Positions 33,092 to 44,619 are shown, counted from the first letter of the stretch. The stretch is 64,000 nucleotides of DNA from Hemileia vastatrix (GCA_030280995.1 JASXTE010000001.1:30784606-30848605), one strand, 5' to 3'. Notes: generated by a model from the letters alone, not told the origin. A program made the numbers and translations.

Positions 33092-34804
33092 TTAATACCA
33101 GACCCATGAGTTTGAGGAGATAAGACAGCTTGACTTTTCCCAAAGATTTTGTAAGAAGATCAGCCACCATGTGTTCAGTAGAAATGTGTTGAAGCTGAAA
33201 ATGATTTTTGTTGATGCTTTCAGTAATCCAACAAAGTTGAGTGTCCACATGTTTTGATCTTTGACGGTATCTGAGTGAATCCTTGCATTGTGAAATGGAA
33301 CTGGCATTGTCAGCAAGGATTAAAGGTGAAGGTGACTTAGGAATATTGAAGGAAGTAAGTAATTTAGTCAGCCAGATTGCTTCACATCCAGTATCCATAA
33401 TGCCTCTGAACTCAGCTTCAGTACTAGAGATAGTGACAACTTGCTGCTTTTTAGAACTCCAGGAAATAGCTCCTCCATTGAGTATGGCAACATACCCTCC
33501 AGTTGAGCGCCTGGTATCAGCATCCCCAGCATAATCAGTGTCAGAGTAAACAAGAGGTCAGAGTGATGGATGATTTGGAATTGGGCATTTTCCTCCAGAA
33601 GTGAGAGATGATGATGAGGTGGCACACAGATATCTGAAAGTGTGTTTGACAGCAAGCCAGTGTTTGATACCTGGTTCAATGAGATGTTGAGATAATGCAC
33701 CAACTGCAAAAGAGAGATCAGGTCTTGTTGCAACAGACAAATAGTTGAGTGCACCAATAGCAGAGCAGTAATTGATTTTTAGAGCATTGAATTCAGCAAT
33801 TTTTTCACTAGTTGGTTTGAAAGGATAATCATTTGGGGATAAGGGAGTAAGACAGGGATTGCAGTTGGCCATATTCCAGTTGCACAAAACTTTTTCAGCA
33901 TAAGAATCTTGTGATAAAGAAAGAGTACGTGCTGTTCTGTTCCTGGTGAGACGCATTCCCAAAATCCAAGTGGCAGGACCAAGATCATCCATCTCAAATT
34001 CAGTTTTGATTTTTTCTTTGAACCAAAGAAAATGATTACCAGTAATGAGCATATCATCAACATGAAGATAAATGATACAGATTTGTGATTTGTTTCTCCA
34101 AACACACACACACTGATCACACTTAAGGGGAGAAAAGTTGAGCTTGCACAAGTAGTCATTTATATGTGAATTCCAGCAAAAGGGAGCTTGTTTGATACCA
34201 TAAAGAGGACGCAACATTTGGCAAACTTTACCTTCATTTCCAGAAGTTAGTGTTCCTTCAGGCTGTTCCATATAAACAGTTTCATTTAGGGTTCCTTGGA
34301 TAAAAGCTGCCACTACATCCATTTGATGAACATCCCAGTCAAAATAAGCTGCTAAAGAAAAAATGGTTCTGAGAGAGGTGATCCGTCCAGTGGGTGCAAA
34401 ATTTTCATGAAAATCTATTCCTAGGATTTGAGAATATCCTTTTGCTACACAACGGGCTTTGAACTTTGAAACACCACCATCAGCATTAGGTTTAACCCTG
34501 GAAACCCACCTGCAGCCAATTACATTAGCTTTTTCAGGCCTGGGGACAATTTTCCAAGTGTTACAACGCTGAAGTGCTTGATGTTCATGTTTCACAGCCT
34601 CTGCCCATTCTGCTGAATATTTGGAATAGATTGCTTGCTTATAACACTGGGGTTCAGGAATTTCATGAGCTAGCAAGGGAGCTTCTAGAGAGAAAGCAAA
34701 AGCATTTGCTGCAAATAATCCAAGAGGATCAGGAGAATCAGAGTAGGAATCATGTTGATAATGATCATAATAAATTTGACGTAAATGTTCAGGAGTGGAT
34801 GATT
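33092..34804 (-). pseudogene. Copia-H B reverse transcriptase and RNase H
   Basis: Open from about 34804 (ETSTPE-like linker) through CRWVSRVKPN, QMDVVAAFIQG and LHVDDMLITG (VDD at 34053-34061) into RNase H. A TGA at 33558-33560 replaces the Cys codon of SLCPLIYSD. The frame then continues in register to the PPT, where the longer G run shifts the last codons. Confidence 0.85.
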
Positions 34805-36132
34805 GGAGATGACTCCTCCCATATAATTCTTTCCATTACGTGAAATAATGAAGTTTGATGTAGGATTAACTGGTGCAGGGATGAGAAGACAACCAGTTCT
34901 CCAGAGACGTCCCAGGGAAATGAGATTTCTTCCAAGATCAGGGACATAAAGCGCATCAGAAAAGAAAACATTTCCTTCCATTCCTCCAAAAGCAGCAACA
35001 GTTCCTTTTCCAGTTGCATAGATTGATTTCCCAATACCAGCAAGTTGAATACAAATGTTGACAGGTTGAAAGCTGATAAAACTGTCTCTGTTGTTAAACA
35101 TATGACAGCTGGACCCAGAATCAATAATTGGAGAAAGGTTTGAGGAATGAGAAGCCATGGAAACAGAAGCGTTGATAATGCAGTCAGAATTTGATTTTTC
35201 AGACAAGCAGGCAACAGCTGTAAAAAGGAATTCTTCATCAGAAGGGAAGACAAAAGCACAATTAGCCGTGGCATCAGGTTGTTCTTCCTGAGGAGGGGGA
35301 ACAGGAGTTGCTTTGTTGGAACTGTCCTTTGATGGGGCAGCTGAGTTGGCTTGGTTCTTCTTAGGACGGAGTTCAGGATGTTGAACAAAGCAATGATTAT
35401 CATCATGTCAAACATTTTGACCATAAACAGAACATGAGAGTTTGCTGCGTGCCTTGGATTTGGATGACTTTGATGTTTTGGTTGAGGCAGAATGAGCATT
35501 GACCTTTGACATAGCATTGTGAAATTCATCAACAACTTTGTCATCAGCAGCATAATCCAGGAAAGAAGATAAAACATCATCCAGATGCAGGTGATCAATT
35601 TCCTGTCTGTGTCTGGTGAGTAAACCACGCCAATGTTTGTAGGAGGGTGGAAGAGTGGCAAAGGAGAGATAAATAATAATTTCCTGGGGAATCATGAGCC
35701 CAGAGCGGATCATATGGAAGTTAATGCCTTTGAATGCATCAACATGAGTTTTGGGGTCTACTCCTTCAGAGAGAGAAAGTGAGAAATCCGTGATCCAACT
35801 TGATTGCTGGCGTGTCTTCTTGCAAGAACTGACCACATTTGAGCAGAGGTGTGGCAAGAGTTAACCAGCTTCTTGTTAACATCATCCAATCTGGTGATGA
35901 TTTCATACTTGCACCTGGTGTCATTTTTGATCCATAAAGCAAGTTGAGCTTTGATTTCAGCGTCTGAAGGTGAAAAATCATTGTGAGGAACAGGGGCAGG
36001 GACATGTCCAGAAACAATGCCAAAAAGATCCAGAACTTCAAAGTGAAGGCACATAATGTGTTCCCAGGTGTCATAGGATTTGTCAGTAAGAGGGGTGACC
36101 ATAACCCTACTTGAATCTTGATTGGAGGCCAT
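34805..36132 (-). pseudogene. Copia-H B gag and protease
   Basis: It starts at the ATG at 36132 (MASNQDSSRVMV). The Gag part has a frameshift near 35760 and a TGA at 35408-35410 where sister copies have GGA, inside the knuckle (QNV-stop-HDDNHC). The protease motif is PIIDSGSSCHMF. The reading ends at the deletion that joins GVISN to the linker before RT in another frame. Confidence 0.85.
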
Positions 36133-36290
36133 GATTTGGTCAAGTCAACAGCAAAGATTTGGAGAGAAAGAAGATGAGATGTGAAGAGGATGATCCAAAA
36201 TCTGAGAGAAAAGGCTGTTTTATTGTCCAGTAAGCGGTTTTGTTGTAAGTATTCTTGAGAGAGGTGCTTTAGGCAACTAGGCCCATAACC

Positions 36291-36881
36291 TGAAGAAGTT
36301 TTAGCACAGAGGAAAGCTAAACACAGGTTAATCAGCAACTGTGCACCTTACAACAACAAGTAACTACAACAAAGCATGTGCTAAAACTGGACAAAAGACT
36401 CTATTCTCCCCACACAGTGCAAAGACTGTCAGATGCGGCCAAAAGGGAGAGCAGTGGAAGGGATAAAGAGAATAGAAAGAAAGTGAAAGAAAAAGATTTG
36501 GATGGGGAAAACGGAAATGGCAAAGAGAGGGCTCATTATATGACAAAGTCCACCATCCAAAACAACAGAAACTAACACAACGTTGACAAAACTACTAAAC
36601 TACAATACAGGAAATAAGACAGGTTCACATCCAAAGAAAAAATTCTCAGCCGAGGAAAAGATTCACACTCCAGGTAAAGAAACATGTTCTTGAGGTCCAG
36701 AATCAAGACATTGACTCTGGGTGGGAAAGAAATGTTGTTCTTGATGCTGGAGCTTGTATCTTTGAAGCTCCTTGGCGGAAAAGGTCAGGAGAAGAAGATA
36801 TGAGCAAGGAGAATGACTTGAGACAATGGTAAGAAGCTGGAGTGAGGAATGGGTTAGGTATTAGAGGCAGAAATTTGAACA
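36291..36881 (-). repeat. Copia-H B 5' LTR, shortest form (591 bp)
   Basis: The module order is X-Z only. Recombination between the two X blocks would remove Y-Z-W-X. The start (plus-strand AAATTTGAACA at its right end) abuts the gypsy LTR end TAGACCACCGGC. Confidence 0.88.
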
Positions 36882-36895
36882 TAGACCACCGGCTG

Positions 36896-37548
36896 AAAAT
36901 TGAGGGCCTCTCCAAACAACAACGAATGACAAAGCGCACGGACTACCCAAGCCAAAAAGTAAACTTTTTGCTGCGACCGTGTTTTGAACTTGGGTTTGAT
37001 TGTTTAGGTTTATATTACATTAAATTATATATTATTCTGAAGTGATTTTACGATCACTATAGTAAGTTCACCTTTGCACCTCTCACTCATAGTACTATAT
37101 TTTTACTGCAATAACAGTGTTTGTGGCTTAATTGCTGACTTACTGAGTGTAAGTTTTCATTATATTAATTTTTTTTCCTAGTTAACCATAATAGATTAAA
37201 ACTCTTAGTCCTAGAAGACAATAAATATTTAATAAATTATTAAATTAACTTTATTATTATTTTTTGAATATTGGTTGACCATAATAGTACTCAGTACTTA
37301 GTCCCAATTTTACCATTGAATTAATTTTGGTATTAATTATTTTGGTTGACTTCTTAAACCTTATTGGTTGGTCCCATTTTAATTGTTATTAATTCTTAAT
37401 AATTGTAATTTCATTTATTTGTATTACATTTATTTTATAATTAATTGATTTTTAATAAAAAAAATTTTTAAATCCAATTGATTATATTTTATTTTGAATT
37501 AACAATTTATATCTGAATTAATTTATATTCTCCTTTTCACAGTCTTAA
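36896..37548 (+). other. Gypsy-C3 leader with candidate intron
   Basis: It aligns with the Gypsy-C4 leader in several blocks (GAGGGCCTCTCC, CGACCGTGTTTTGAACTTGGG, CGATCACTATAGTAAGTTCACC). Donor GTAAGT at 37149 and acceptor TCCTTTTCACAG ending at 37542 would remove 394 nt and leave 6 nt before the gag ATG. Confidence 0.5.
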
Positions 37549-39705
37549 ATGTCCAGTAGTTTGGCTAAAAGCATGGATAACTTACATGTGGATGAGACTG
37601 AAGTGGATGTTGACACTGAATCTGTAGGTTCTCCCAAAGTATCTTACAAAAATAATTTAGTTGACAAAAAACCTTCAGGACGTAGAAATGTCAGGAGAAG
37701 TGACAAACCCCTCTCACCTAACAACTCTGAAGGAAGTAAAACCTCAGGTACATCAGGACAATCCACTCAGAGGTATAAAAATAAAAAAGATTCCTCTAGC
37801 ACAGAAGGTAAACAATCTGTCAAGCCATATAAAGGAACTGAGAGCAGAAAGCATGAAGTACAAGGCAAAGGTAGACACACTCTGGCAGCAGATTCAGGAG
37901 CTTTTAAATCCCAAACAGGGTCAACCTCCTCATTTCCCAGCTTCCCAACCTCAGCATCAACCTCAGGCCAGTCAGGCATCCAGCTCCCTCAACCAAAATC
38001 AAGGCATTCTGCAAGTGGAACATTGGAAATGGGATTACTTAATGACCCACTACCAACAGAATGTACAACAACCAGCTCAACACCCTGGCCCATCCAGGAC
38101 ACCAAATTACAATCCATCTCTTCAGCACCATCCTTATCAGGGGGGCAGAAGAAAGAAGGTACAGGGGAAGTTTCCTCCCTTGCCATGGTAAGTAATTTGT
38201 TTGATAAGCACGTTGGTATATATAATAACAAACCTTCTTCAGGTAATAATGTGGACCCTGAAAGAACAGTTAATCCTCTGAAGAGACAACTTCCTTTAAT
38301 AAGTAGCCCCATTGATGTAATTAGCAAATTATCATTTGATGAACCTTTACATTTGACTTCTACTTCTTTAATTAACCCTTCTCTTGCAATCAAGAATGAT
38401 TCCGTTTCCCCTGAAGTTTACACTTTACTTGAGAAAACTTCTGAAGAAATATTGAAAGATACCCTTGATTTTAATGTTGTGAATGATAAACATTTATAAG
38501 ATTTGTTAATACATGAGAGTGATAGATTAAATAATTTGCATTTACATTGTAAAGTGAGTTCTTCTGTTCAAGACACTGCTTATTTCAAATTGAAAGACAC
38601 ACTAAATAATATCCTGGCTCAACAAAAGTCTATTAAAGCTGACCACAAATCACTTTCAGATAAATATAGTCACCTATGCAAAACTTTTGATAATCTAAAA
38701 GATAAAAATACTACTTTAAAGAATGACAATATGCTTTTGCACAGTGAAGTAAGAAAATTGAAAATTGATTCTCAGAACTTGAGTAATAAATGCTCTGTAG
38801 ATGAGGACAGAAATGTTTTATCTATTTCTAGGATTAATGATCAACTATCTTACATTCCTGATTTGAGAAATAAATTATCTGACCTTGAGAAACTATTTTC
38901 TGCATTACAAAATGTCCAGGCTACTCATTATCATGAATTAAAAAAATAGCGCTAAAACTGCTGTTAATCTTAATAATAAACAGCCTGAACAGAGTAGTTC
39001 TTCACTCCCTTGTAATGTAACAATTTTACCAGCTGAAATTCATTCTGAAAAATCTATTGCATCAAACAGAAAGAAATTTAATGCTCACCATGAGCCAGCT
39101 GCCTCTGTGAATAATGAAATATCTGAACACCTTTCAAGACTTCAGGAACTGATAACCTTGAATAATTCAAACCATAGGATGGAACATTCCAGTAGCCAGA
39201 AAAATTGGCCTAAGTTGGATCAATATCCTACCATTGATGGTGATTCTTCATCTGATTGGCAACACTTTATACAAAGGATTGATAATTTAAAGAGATCTTA
39301 TAAATTACCTGATGAGGAAATTGTTTCTAAGCTAATTTCTTTATTTTCCAATGTAGCCTTGTTGTGGTTTGAATCTGTTCTAATGGATAATAACCATTAT
39401 ACATGGAATGAGTGGAAATCCTTGATTGAGAAATAATTTGGTGGTTCAAAATTTAGGTTGGCTCAGCAAAGACTGTATGAGAATACTAGATATATATCCT
39501 CCTCTGTTGAAAAACCCATTGTTTTTCTTATGAAAGTAACAAAGATCCAGAGAGCAATTGATCCAAAGATGGATTATGATATTTGGAGAGATAAAATCTT
39601 GTATAAATTGCCAAATTCTCTTAGAGATTTAATTGTAGCTAGAACTGAGCATGTAAGAGAACATTCTTCTTTCATTAACATTTGTAATGAGGCTCTACAC
39701 AACCA
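37549..39705 (+). pseudogene. Gypsy-C3 Gag
   Basis: It starts at the ATG of MSSSLAKSMDNLHVDETEVD. The frame is open to a TAA at 38497-38499, continues in register to a TAG at 38947-38949, shifts, and resumes through the Gag core (YPTIDGDSSSDWQHFIQRI...LISLFSNVALLWFES). A TAA follows at 39434-39436. A coiled coil spans about 38500-38950. Mutations are moderate compared with Gypsy-C2. The last part before the solo LTR is LIVARTEHVREHSSFINIC. Confidence 0.83.
37688..38191 (+). CDS. overlapping Pro/Gln-rich coiled-coil ORF of Gypsy-C3
   Basis: 167 codons in the +1 frame of gag, from an ATG (MSGEVTNPSH) aligned with the ATGs of the C1 and C4 copies. It encodes the basic motif IKIKKIPLAQK, a heptad region NNLSSHIKELRAESM...VDTLWQQIQELL, a Pro/Gln/Ser-rich part, VEHWKWDYLMTHYQQNVQ and GRRKKVQGKFPPLPW. 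Most differences from C1 are conservative in this frame (L/I, K/R, V/I) and less so in the gag frame. That points to selection on this product. The TAA (38189-38191) overlaps a gag-frame ATG (38185-38187) in a GCCATGG context. Confidence 0.62.
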   Translation: MSGEVTNPSHLTTLKEVKPQVHQDNPLRGIKIKKIPLAQKVNNLSSHIKELRAESMKYKAKVDTLWQQIQELLNPKQGQPPHFPASQPQHQPQASQASSSLNQNQGILQVEHWKWDYLMTHYQQNVQQPAQHPGPSRTPNYNPSLQHHPYQGGRRKKVQGKFPPLPW

Positions 39706-40313
39706 TGTTGAAATTTCTGCCGCTAATACCTGACCCATTCCTCACTCCAGCTTCTTACCATTGTCTCAAGTCATTTTCCTTGCTCATATCCTCTTTTCCT
39801 GACATTTTCCGCCAAGGAACTTCAAAGATACAAGCTCCAGCATCAAGAACAACATTTCTTTCCCACCCGGAGTAAATGTCTTGATTCTGGACCTCGAGGA
39901 TGTGTTTCTTTACCTAGAGTGTGAATCTTTTCCCCGGCTGAGAACTTTTTCCTTGGATGTGAACCTGTCTCTTTCCCTGTTTTGTAGTTTAGTAGTTTTG
40001 TCAATGTCATGTTAGTTTCTGTTGTTTTGGATGGTGGACTTTGTCATATAATGAGCCCTCTCTTTGCCATTTCCATTTTCCCCATCCAAATCTTTTTCTT
40101 TCTCTTTCTCTCTATTCTCTTTATCCCTTCCACTGCTTCCTCCTGTCCACTGCTTTCCCTTTTGGCCGCATCTGACAGTCTTTGCACTGTGTGGGGAGAA
40201 TAGAGTCTTTTGTCCAGTTTTAGCACACGCTTTGTTGTAGTTACTTGTTGTTGTAAGGTGCACAGTTGCTGATTAACCTGTGTTTCGCTTTCCTCTGTGC
40301 TAAAACTTCTTCA
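39706..40313 (+). mobile_element. Copia-H solo LTR in Gypsy-C3 gag, short form (608 bp)
   Basis: It starts TGTTGAAATTTCTGCC and ends CTTCTTCA, with module order X-Z. Perfect target duplication AACCA at 39701-39705 and 40314-40318. Confidence 0.95.
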
Positions 40314-40318
40314 AACCA

Positions 40319-43300
40319 TAGATATGAACCTAAGAATTACCTTAGTAAACCTTATAATGATCAGAATAAACCCTCTACCAAGCCCCCAGAAAAATCTGGT
40401 AGACCCTCTGCACCAGTTGCACCTAAAAAATATGCAACAAATACTTGTTATAAGTGTAGCAAACCATGGCAAAAGGGTCATGTTTGTGACAAAAAAACTT
40501 ATCTTGTTGAACACAATGAGGACACTGATGAGGTTGAAATGAATGTCAATGATTCTTCTAGTGACTGTGAAAGTAATATCTCCTATGACAATGAATCCAG
40601 TAAAAATTTTTTCATGTTAAAACAGGATGTCCATTATTTAGATAATATATCTGAAGAATGTTTATTGGATTTATCTTCAGTAGAAAATTCTGAGATAATT
40701 AAAGATATTACTAACAATCCTATAGACATATCCCCTTTGAAGGCACCTGTTATCATTAATGGTAAAAATGTTGATGTAGTTCTTGATTCTGGTGCTGGAG
40801 GAAGTGTAGTGTCTGAAAAAGCTTTAGCTTCAGTAGACAAGGATTATCTGAATAAATTATTACCTATAACTTCTGAAAAATGGAGAGGGTATGGTTCTAC
40901 CTTAATTCCTATTGGCAAATACAAAACCTCTGTATTCTTCAAATATAATGGTGGTTTTGTCAGAGCTATTTGTGAGTTTGTGGTTATGAAAAATGATAAT
41001 TTGAGCAATTGGTTTATTATGGGAAATGATATTTTGACCATTTTTGGTGTGAAATTAGACCCAGCAAATAATTGCTTCACCTTGGGATTGAATGGCAAAA
41101 GAAAATTCAAAATTTCCTCCTCTAGAAAACCTTCTGGGCATCTGTTAAAATCTTGTAACTCACTAATCCAGTGTAAAGGCAGACCAACAATTGAGATGGA
41201 TGATTTATTAAATGAAATAAATACTGCTTCTTTTGGTGATCAGTTAACTAGTGAAGAAAAGGATTCTATTATTGCCTCAATTACTTCTTTCCCTATGGCT
41301 TTTGCTCATGGTTCTCATGTCTTAGGAAGTATTCAGGAAGAAATGAAAATTACCTTGTCCTGTAACTTGAGTGATATTCCTCCTACTCTTAGGAAAAAAC
41401 CATATCCTACTTCTCCAACAAAAAGAAAGGATATTGAAGATAATATTGCCACATTATTAAAAATGAACATCATTGAAAAAGTGGATGTCACCCCCCAATA
41501 TTGTGTCATCTCCCCAGTCTTGATTTCTTATGAAAAAGATAAAGCTAGATTATGTGGAGATTACAAGGCATTAAACACTTATACTGTTGATGATATTTAT
41601 CCGTTACCCAGAATTACTTCAATTCATGCTACCTTGCGAGGTGCTAAATTTATTAGTTGTCTGGATGGTAACAAAGGGTATCATCAAGTTCCAGTTGAGA
41701 AAAATTCTCAGAATTTTTTGCTTATTGCTACTCATATGGGAATATATAAGTATATTAGAATGCCATTTGGCCCCAAAAATTCCCCTTCAGTTTTCCAAAA
41801 AGTCATGGATAACACTTTCCATCAGGAAATCATTGAAGGATGGCTCATGGTGTATATTGATGATATCATAGTTTTTTCTAAAACTTTTGATGAACATATG
41901 TTTCACTTGAATAGAGTTATTCAAAAAATGGATGAAATCAATATGACCTTGTCCTTGAAAAAGTGTAAATTTGGTTTTCAATCTTTGAACGTCCTTGGCC
42001 ATGTTGTGTCAGGCCTACAAATTTGTGCAGACCAAAACAAAGTTACTGCAATTCAAAATGTGAAAGCACCAACTTCTGTAAGAGAAATCCAAAGTTTTTT
42101 GGGTATGTGTGGCTATTACAGGCAATATATTAAAAATTATCAGGTTATAGCCTTACCTCTTACCAAACTCACTAGGAAAGATGTTGCATTCATTTGGAAT
42201 AGTGACTGTCAAAAATCTTTTGATACTTTAAAAAGTTGCTTAATGACAACCCCTATCTTAGCTCTTCCAGATTTTAACAAACCATTTGTCCTGTATACAG
42301 ATTCTATTTTTGTTGGTCTGGGTGCTGCCTTACACCAGAAACAAGTTATTAATGATAAAACCTCAGAAGTTGTAATTTGTTATATTTCAAGAACCTTGAG
42401 AAATAGTGAATTGAAATATGGTGCCACTCAATTAGAGTGCTTAGCAGTTGTTTGGGCTCTTGAGAAACTTCATTACTATCTAGATGACCAAAAGTTTGAA
42501 TTGGTAACTGACTGTAGTGCTGTAAAGTCCCTCTTAAACCTGAAAAAACACCTAATAGACATATGTTCAGGTGGCAACTTGCTGTTCAAGAGTTCAGAAG
42601 ACGGATGACAATTATCCATAGAGCTGGAAATGTTCACTCCAATGTTGACATGTTGTCCAGACTGCCTCTGCCAAATAATGACTCCAATCCTGCTTATGTT
42701 CCTGAAGATGATACTGTTCATATCCATGGTATATTTATAGTTGATATGGAAGAAGAGTTATTACAATTAATACTGGATTCATATGATAAGGATTCTGATT
42801 TAAATAAATTAGTTACAATCTTAAATGATCCTAAGAATGCTTCAATTCAAGCATTGATTAAAACTCTTCCTGCAAAATATCAAAGTGCTTTGATGAAAGG
42901 AAATTTTTCTATGGAAGATGGTTATATTTATTATAGAAGTAAGCTGACTAATGTAATTGTAATTGCCCCTTCTATGAAAGAAACCATCCTCAAACTTTGT
43001 CATGATGACCTATTAGCTGGTCATTTTGATCTAGAAAAAACATTGATTAGAATCAAAAACACTGCTTGGTGGGCTAATATGTCTGAAGATACAAAATTAT
43101 ATGTTGAATCTTGTGATTCTTGCCAAAAATCCAAAAGGTTGACAGGTAAGAAAGGAGGTTTACTACAACATATTGAAGCACCTAATGCTCCTTGGAAAAT
43201 AATTAACATGAATTTTGTCACTGGCCTTCCTGTAGCAGGTAAAGACAGTTATAACTCTTGTTGGGAGATAGTAGATAGATTCACAAAAATGTGTAAATTT

Positions 43301-43545
43301 ATTCCAACCCACAAAGATTTATCCACAAAATAATTAGCTTTCTTATGGTGGTCTTCCATGTTTAATATTATTGGATTCCCAAAAGCCATTATCTCTGATA
43401 GAGATCCAAAATTTACTTCTGAGTTTTGGACCTCTTTAATGGATAATTGTGGCTGTGAGTTAAAGTTATCTACAGCTCATCATCCTCAGAAGGATGGTCT
43501 AGCTGAAAGGATGATTCAAACTTTGGAAGATATTATTAGAAGGTA
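40319..43545 (+). pseudogene. Gypsy-C3 pol: knuckle, protease, RT, RNase H, integrase
   Basis: The best-preserved gypsy pol here. CX2CX7HXC is at 40446-40487, the protease DSGAGG starts at 40785, ARLCGDYKALNTY follows, and YIDD is at 41853-41864. The RNase H motif YTDS (Ser for Ala) and the QLECLAVVWALEK Glu come next. A one-base insertion near 42545 shifts the frame. Integrase has H2C2 (CHDDLLAGHF...CDSCQK), but its first catalytic Asp is Asn (codon 43211-43213, MNF). TAA at 43330-43332 replaces a Glu codon. It stops at the copia LTR after TLEDIIRRY. Confidence 0.87.
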
Positions 43546-44461
43546 TGTTGAAATTTCTGCCTCTAATACCTAACCCATTCCTTACTCCAGCTTCTTACCA
43601 TCGTCTCAAGTCATTCTCCTTGCTCATATCCTCTTTTCCTGACCTTTTCCGCCAAGGAACTTCAAAGATACTAGCTCCAGCATCAAGAACAACATTTCTT
43701 TCCCACCCGGAGTCAATGTATTGATTCTGGACCTCGAGGACGTGTTTCTTTACCTGGAGTTTGAATCTTTTCCCCGGCTGAGAACTTTTTCCTTGGATGT
43801 GAACCTGTCTCTTTTCCTGTATTGTAGTTTAGTAGTTTTGTCGACATCGTGTTAATTTCTATTGTTTTGGATGGTGGACTTTGTCATATAATGAGCCCTC
43901 TCTTTGCCATTTCCGTTTTCCCCATCCAAATCTTTTTCTTTCTCTTTCTCTCTATTCTCTTTATCCCTTCCACTGTTCCTTCCTGTCCACTGCTTTCCCT
44001 TTTGGCCGCATCTGACAGTCTTTGCACTGTGTGGGGAGAATAGAGTCTTTTGTCCAGGTTCTTTCCTTTTCTTTTCTGTTATCTTTTCTCTAATTCTCTT
44101 AGTCCTAACCACAGCAACTCACACTTGTGTCCCTTATAGTTTTAGCACACGCTTTGTTGTAGTTACTTGTTGTTGTAAGGTGCACAGTTGCTTATTAACC
44201 TGTGTTTAGGTATGTTTGTTTTTGCAATGACATCCAAATCTTTTTCTTTCTCTTTCCCTCTATTCTCTTTATCCCTTCCACTGCTCCTTCCTGTCCACTG
44301 CTTTCCCTTTTGGCCGCATCTGACAGTCTTTGCACTGTGTGGGGAGAATAGAGTCTTTTGTCCAGTTTTAGCACACGCTTTGTTGTAGTTACTTGTTGTT
44401 GTAAGGTGCACAGTTGCTGATTAACCTGTGTTTAGCTTTCCTCTGTGCTAAAACTTCTACA
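43546..44461 (+). repeat. Copia-H C 5' LTR (916 bp, X-Y-Z-W-X-Z)
   Basis: Full module set. Both X blocks carry the extra 17-bp TTCCTTCCTGTCCACTG-type segment that accounts for most of the length difference from the 881- and 899-bp LTRs. Confidence 0.92.
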
Positions 44462-44476
44462 GGTTATGGGCCCAGT
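44462..44476 (+). other. Copia-H C primer-binding site (half tRNA-iMet type)
   Basis: GGTTATGGGCCCAGT immediately after the LTR, identical to copies A and E. Confidence 0.87.
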
Positions 44477-44619
44477 TGCCTAAAGCACCTCTCTCAAGAA
44501 TACTTACAACAAAACCGCTTACTGGACAATAAAACAGCCTTTTCTCTCAGATTTTGGATCATCCTCTTCACATCTCATCTTCTTTCTCTCCAAATCTTTG
44601 CTGTTGACTCGACCAAATC

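Larger units (their letters stand above)
33053..36881 (-). mobile_element. Copia-H B, deleted for integrase, 3' LTR mostly lost
   Basis: On the minus strand: 5' LTR 36291-36881, PBS 36276-36290 (one mismatch to the other copies), gag, protease, RT, RNase H, PPT (nine C on the plus strand, 33083-33091). Only ~30 bp of the 3' LTR remains (33053-33082). About 1.4 kb from the end of protease through integrase is deleted at about 34805. The left flank is Gypsy-C4 gag and the right flank the last bases of a Gypsy-C3 LTR, so target duplications cannot match. Confidence 0.88.
36882..43545 (+). mobile_element. Gypsy-C3, chromovirus copy cut at both ends by copia
   Basis: The left edge keeps only the final bases of its 5' LTR (TAGACCACCGGCTG) followed by a leader and gag-pol. 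A solo LTR interrupts gag at 39706-40313. The element ends in integrase at 43545 where the Copia-H C 5' LTR begins. The rest of integrase, chromodomain and 3' LTR are not found after the copia pair C/D. Confidence 0.87.

Noticed and set aside
38188..38242. A 55-58-nt intron starting at the GTAAGT of ATGGTAAGT (also 21698-21755 and 8408-8465 minus) with a CTTCTTC...CAG acceptor
   Set aside because: The sites look good in three copies, but removal shifts gag out of frame within about 15-25 codons and leaves the +1 ORF ending at the same PLPW stop. No productive protein results, so I treat the match as chance or at most a regulatory splice.
44163..44411. Recurrent 60-100-codon ORFs on both strands of the Copia-H LTRs (many near-identical copies across the window)
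   Set aside because: They are reading frames of the repeated LTR modules, have low-complexity Ser/Phe or Lys/Arg/Glu composition, and lack any independent sign of coding.
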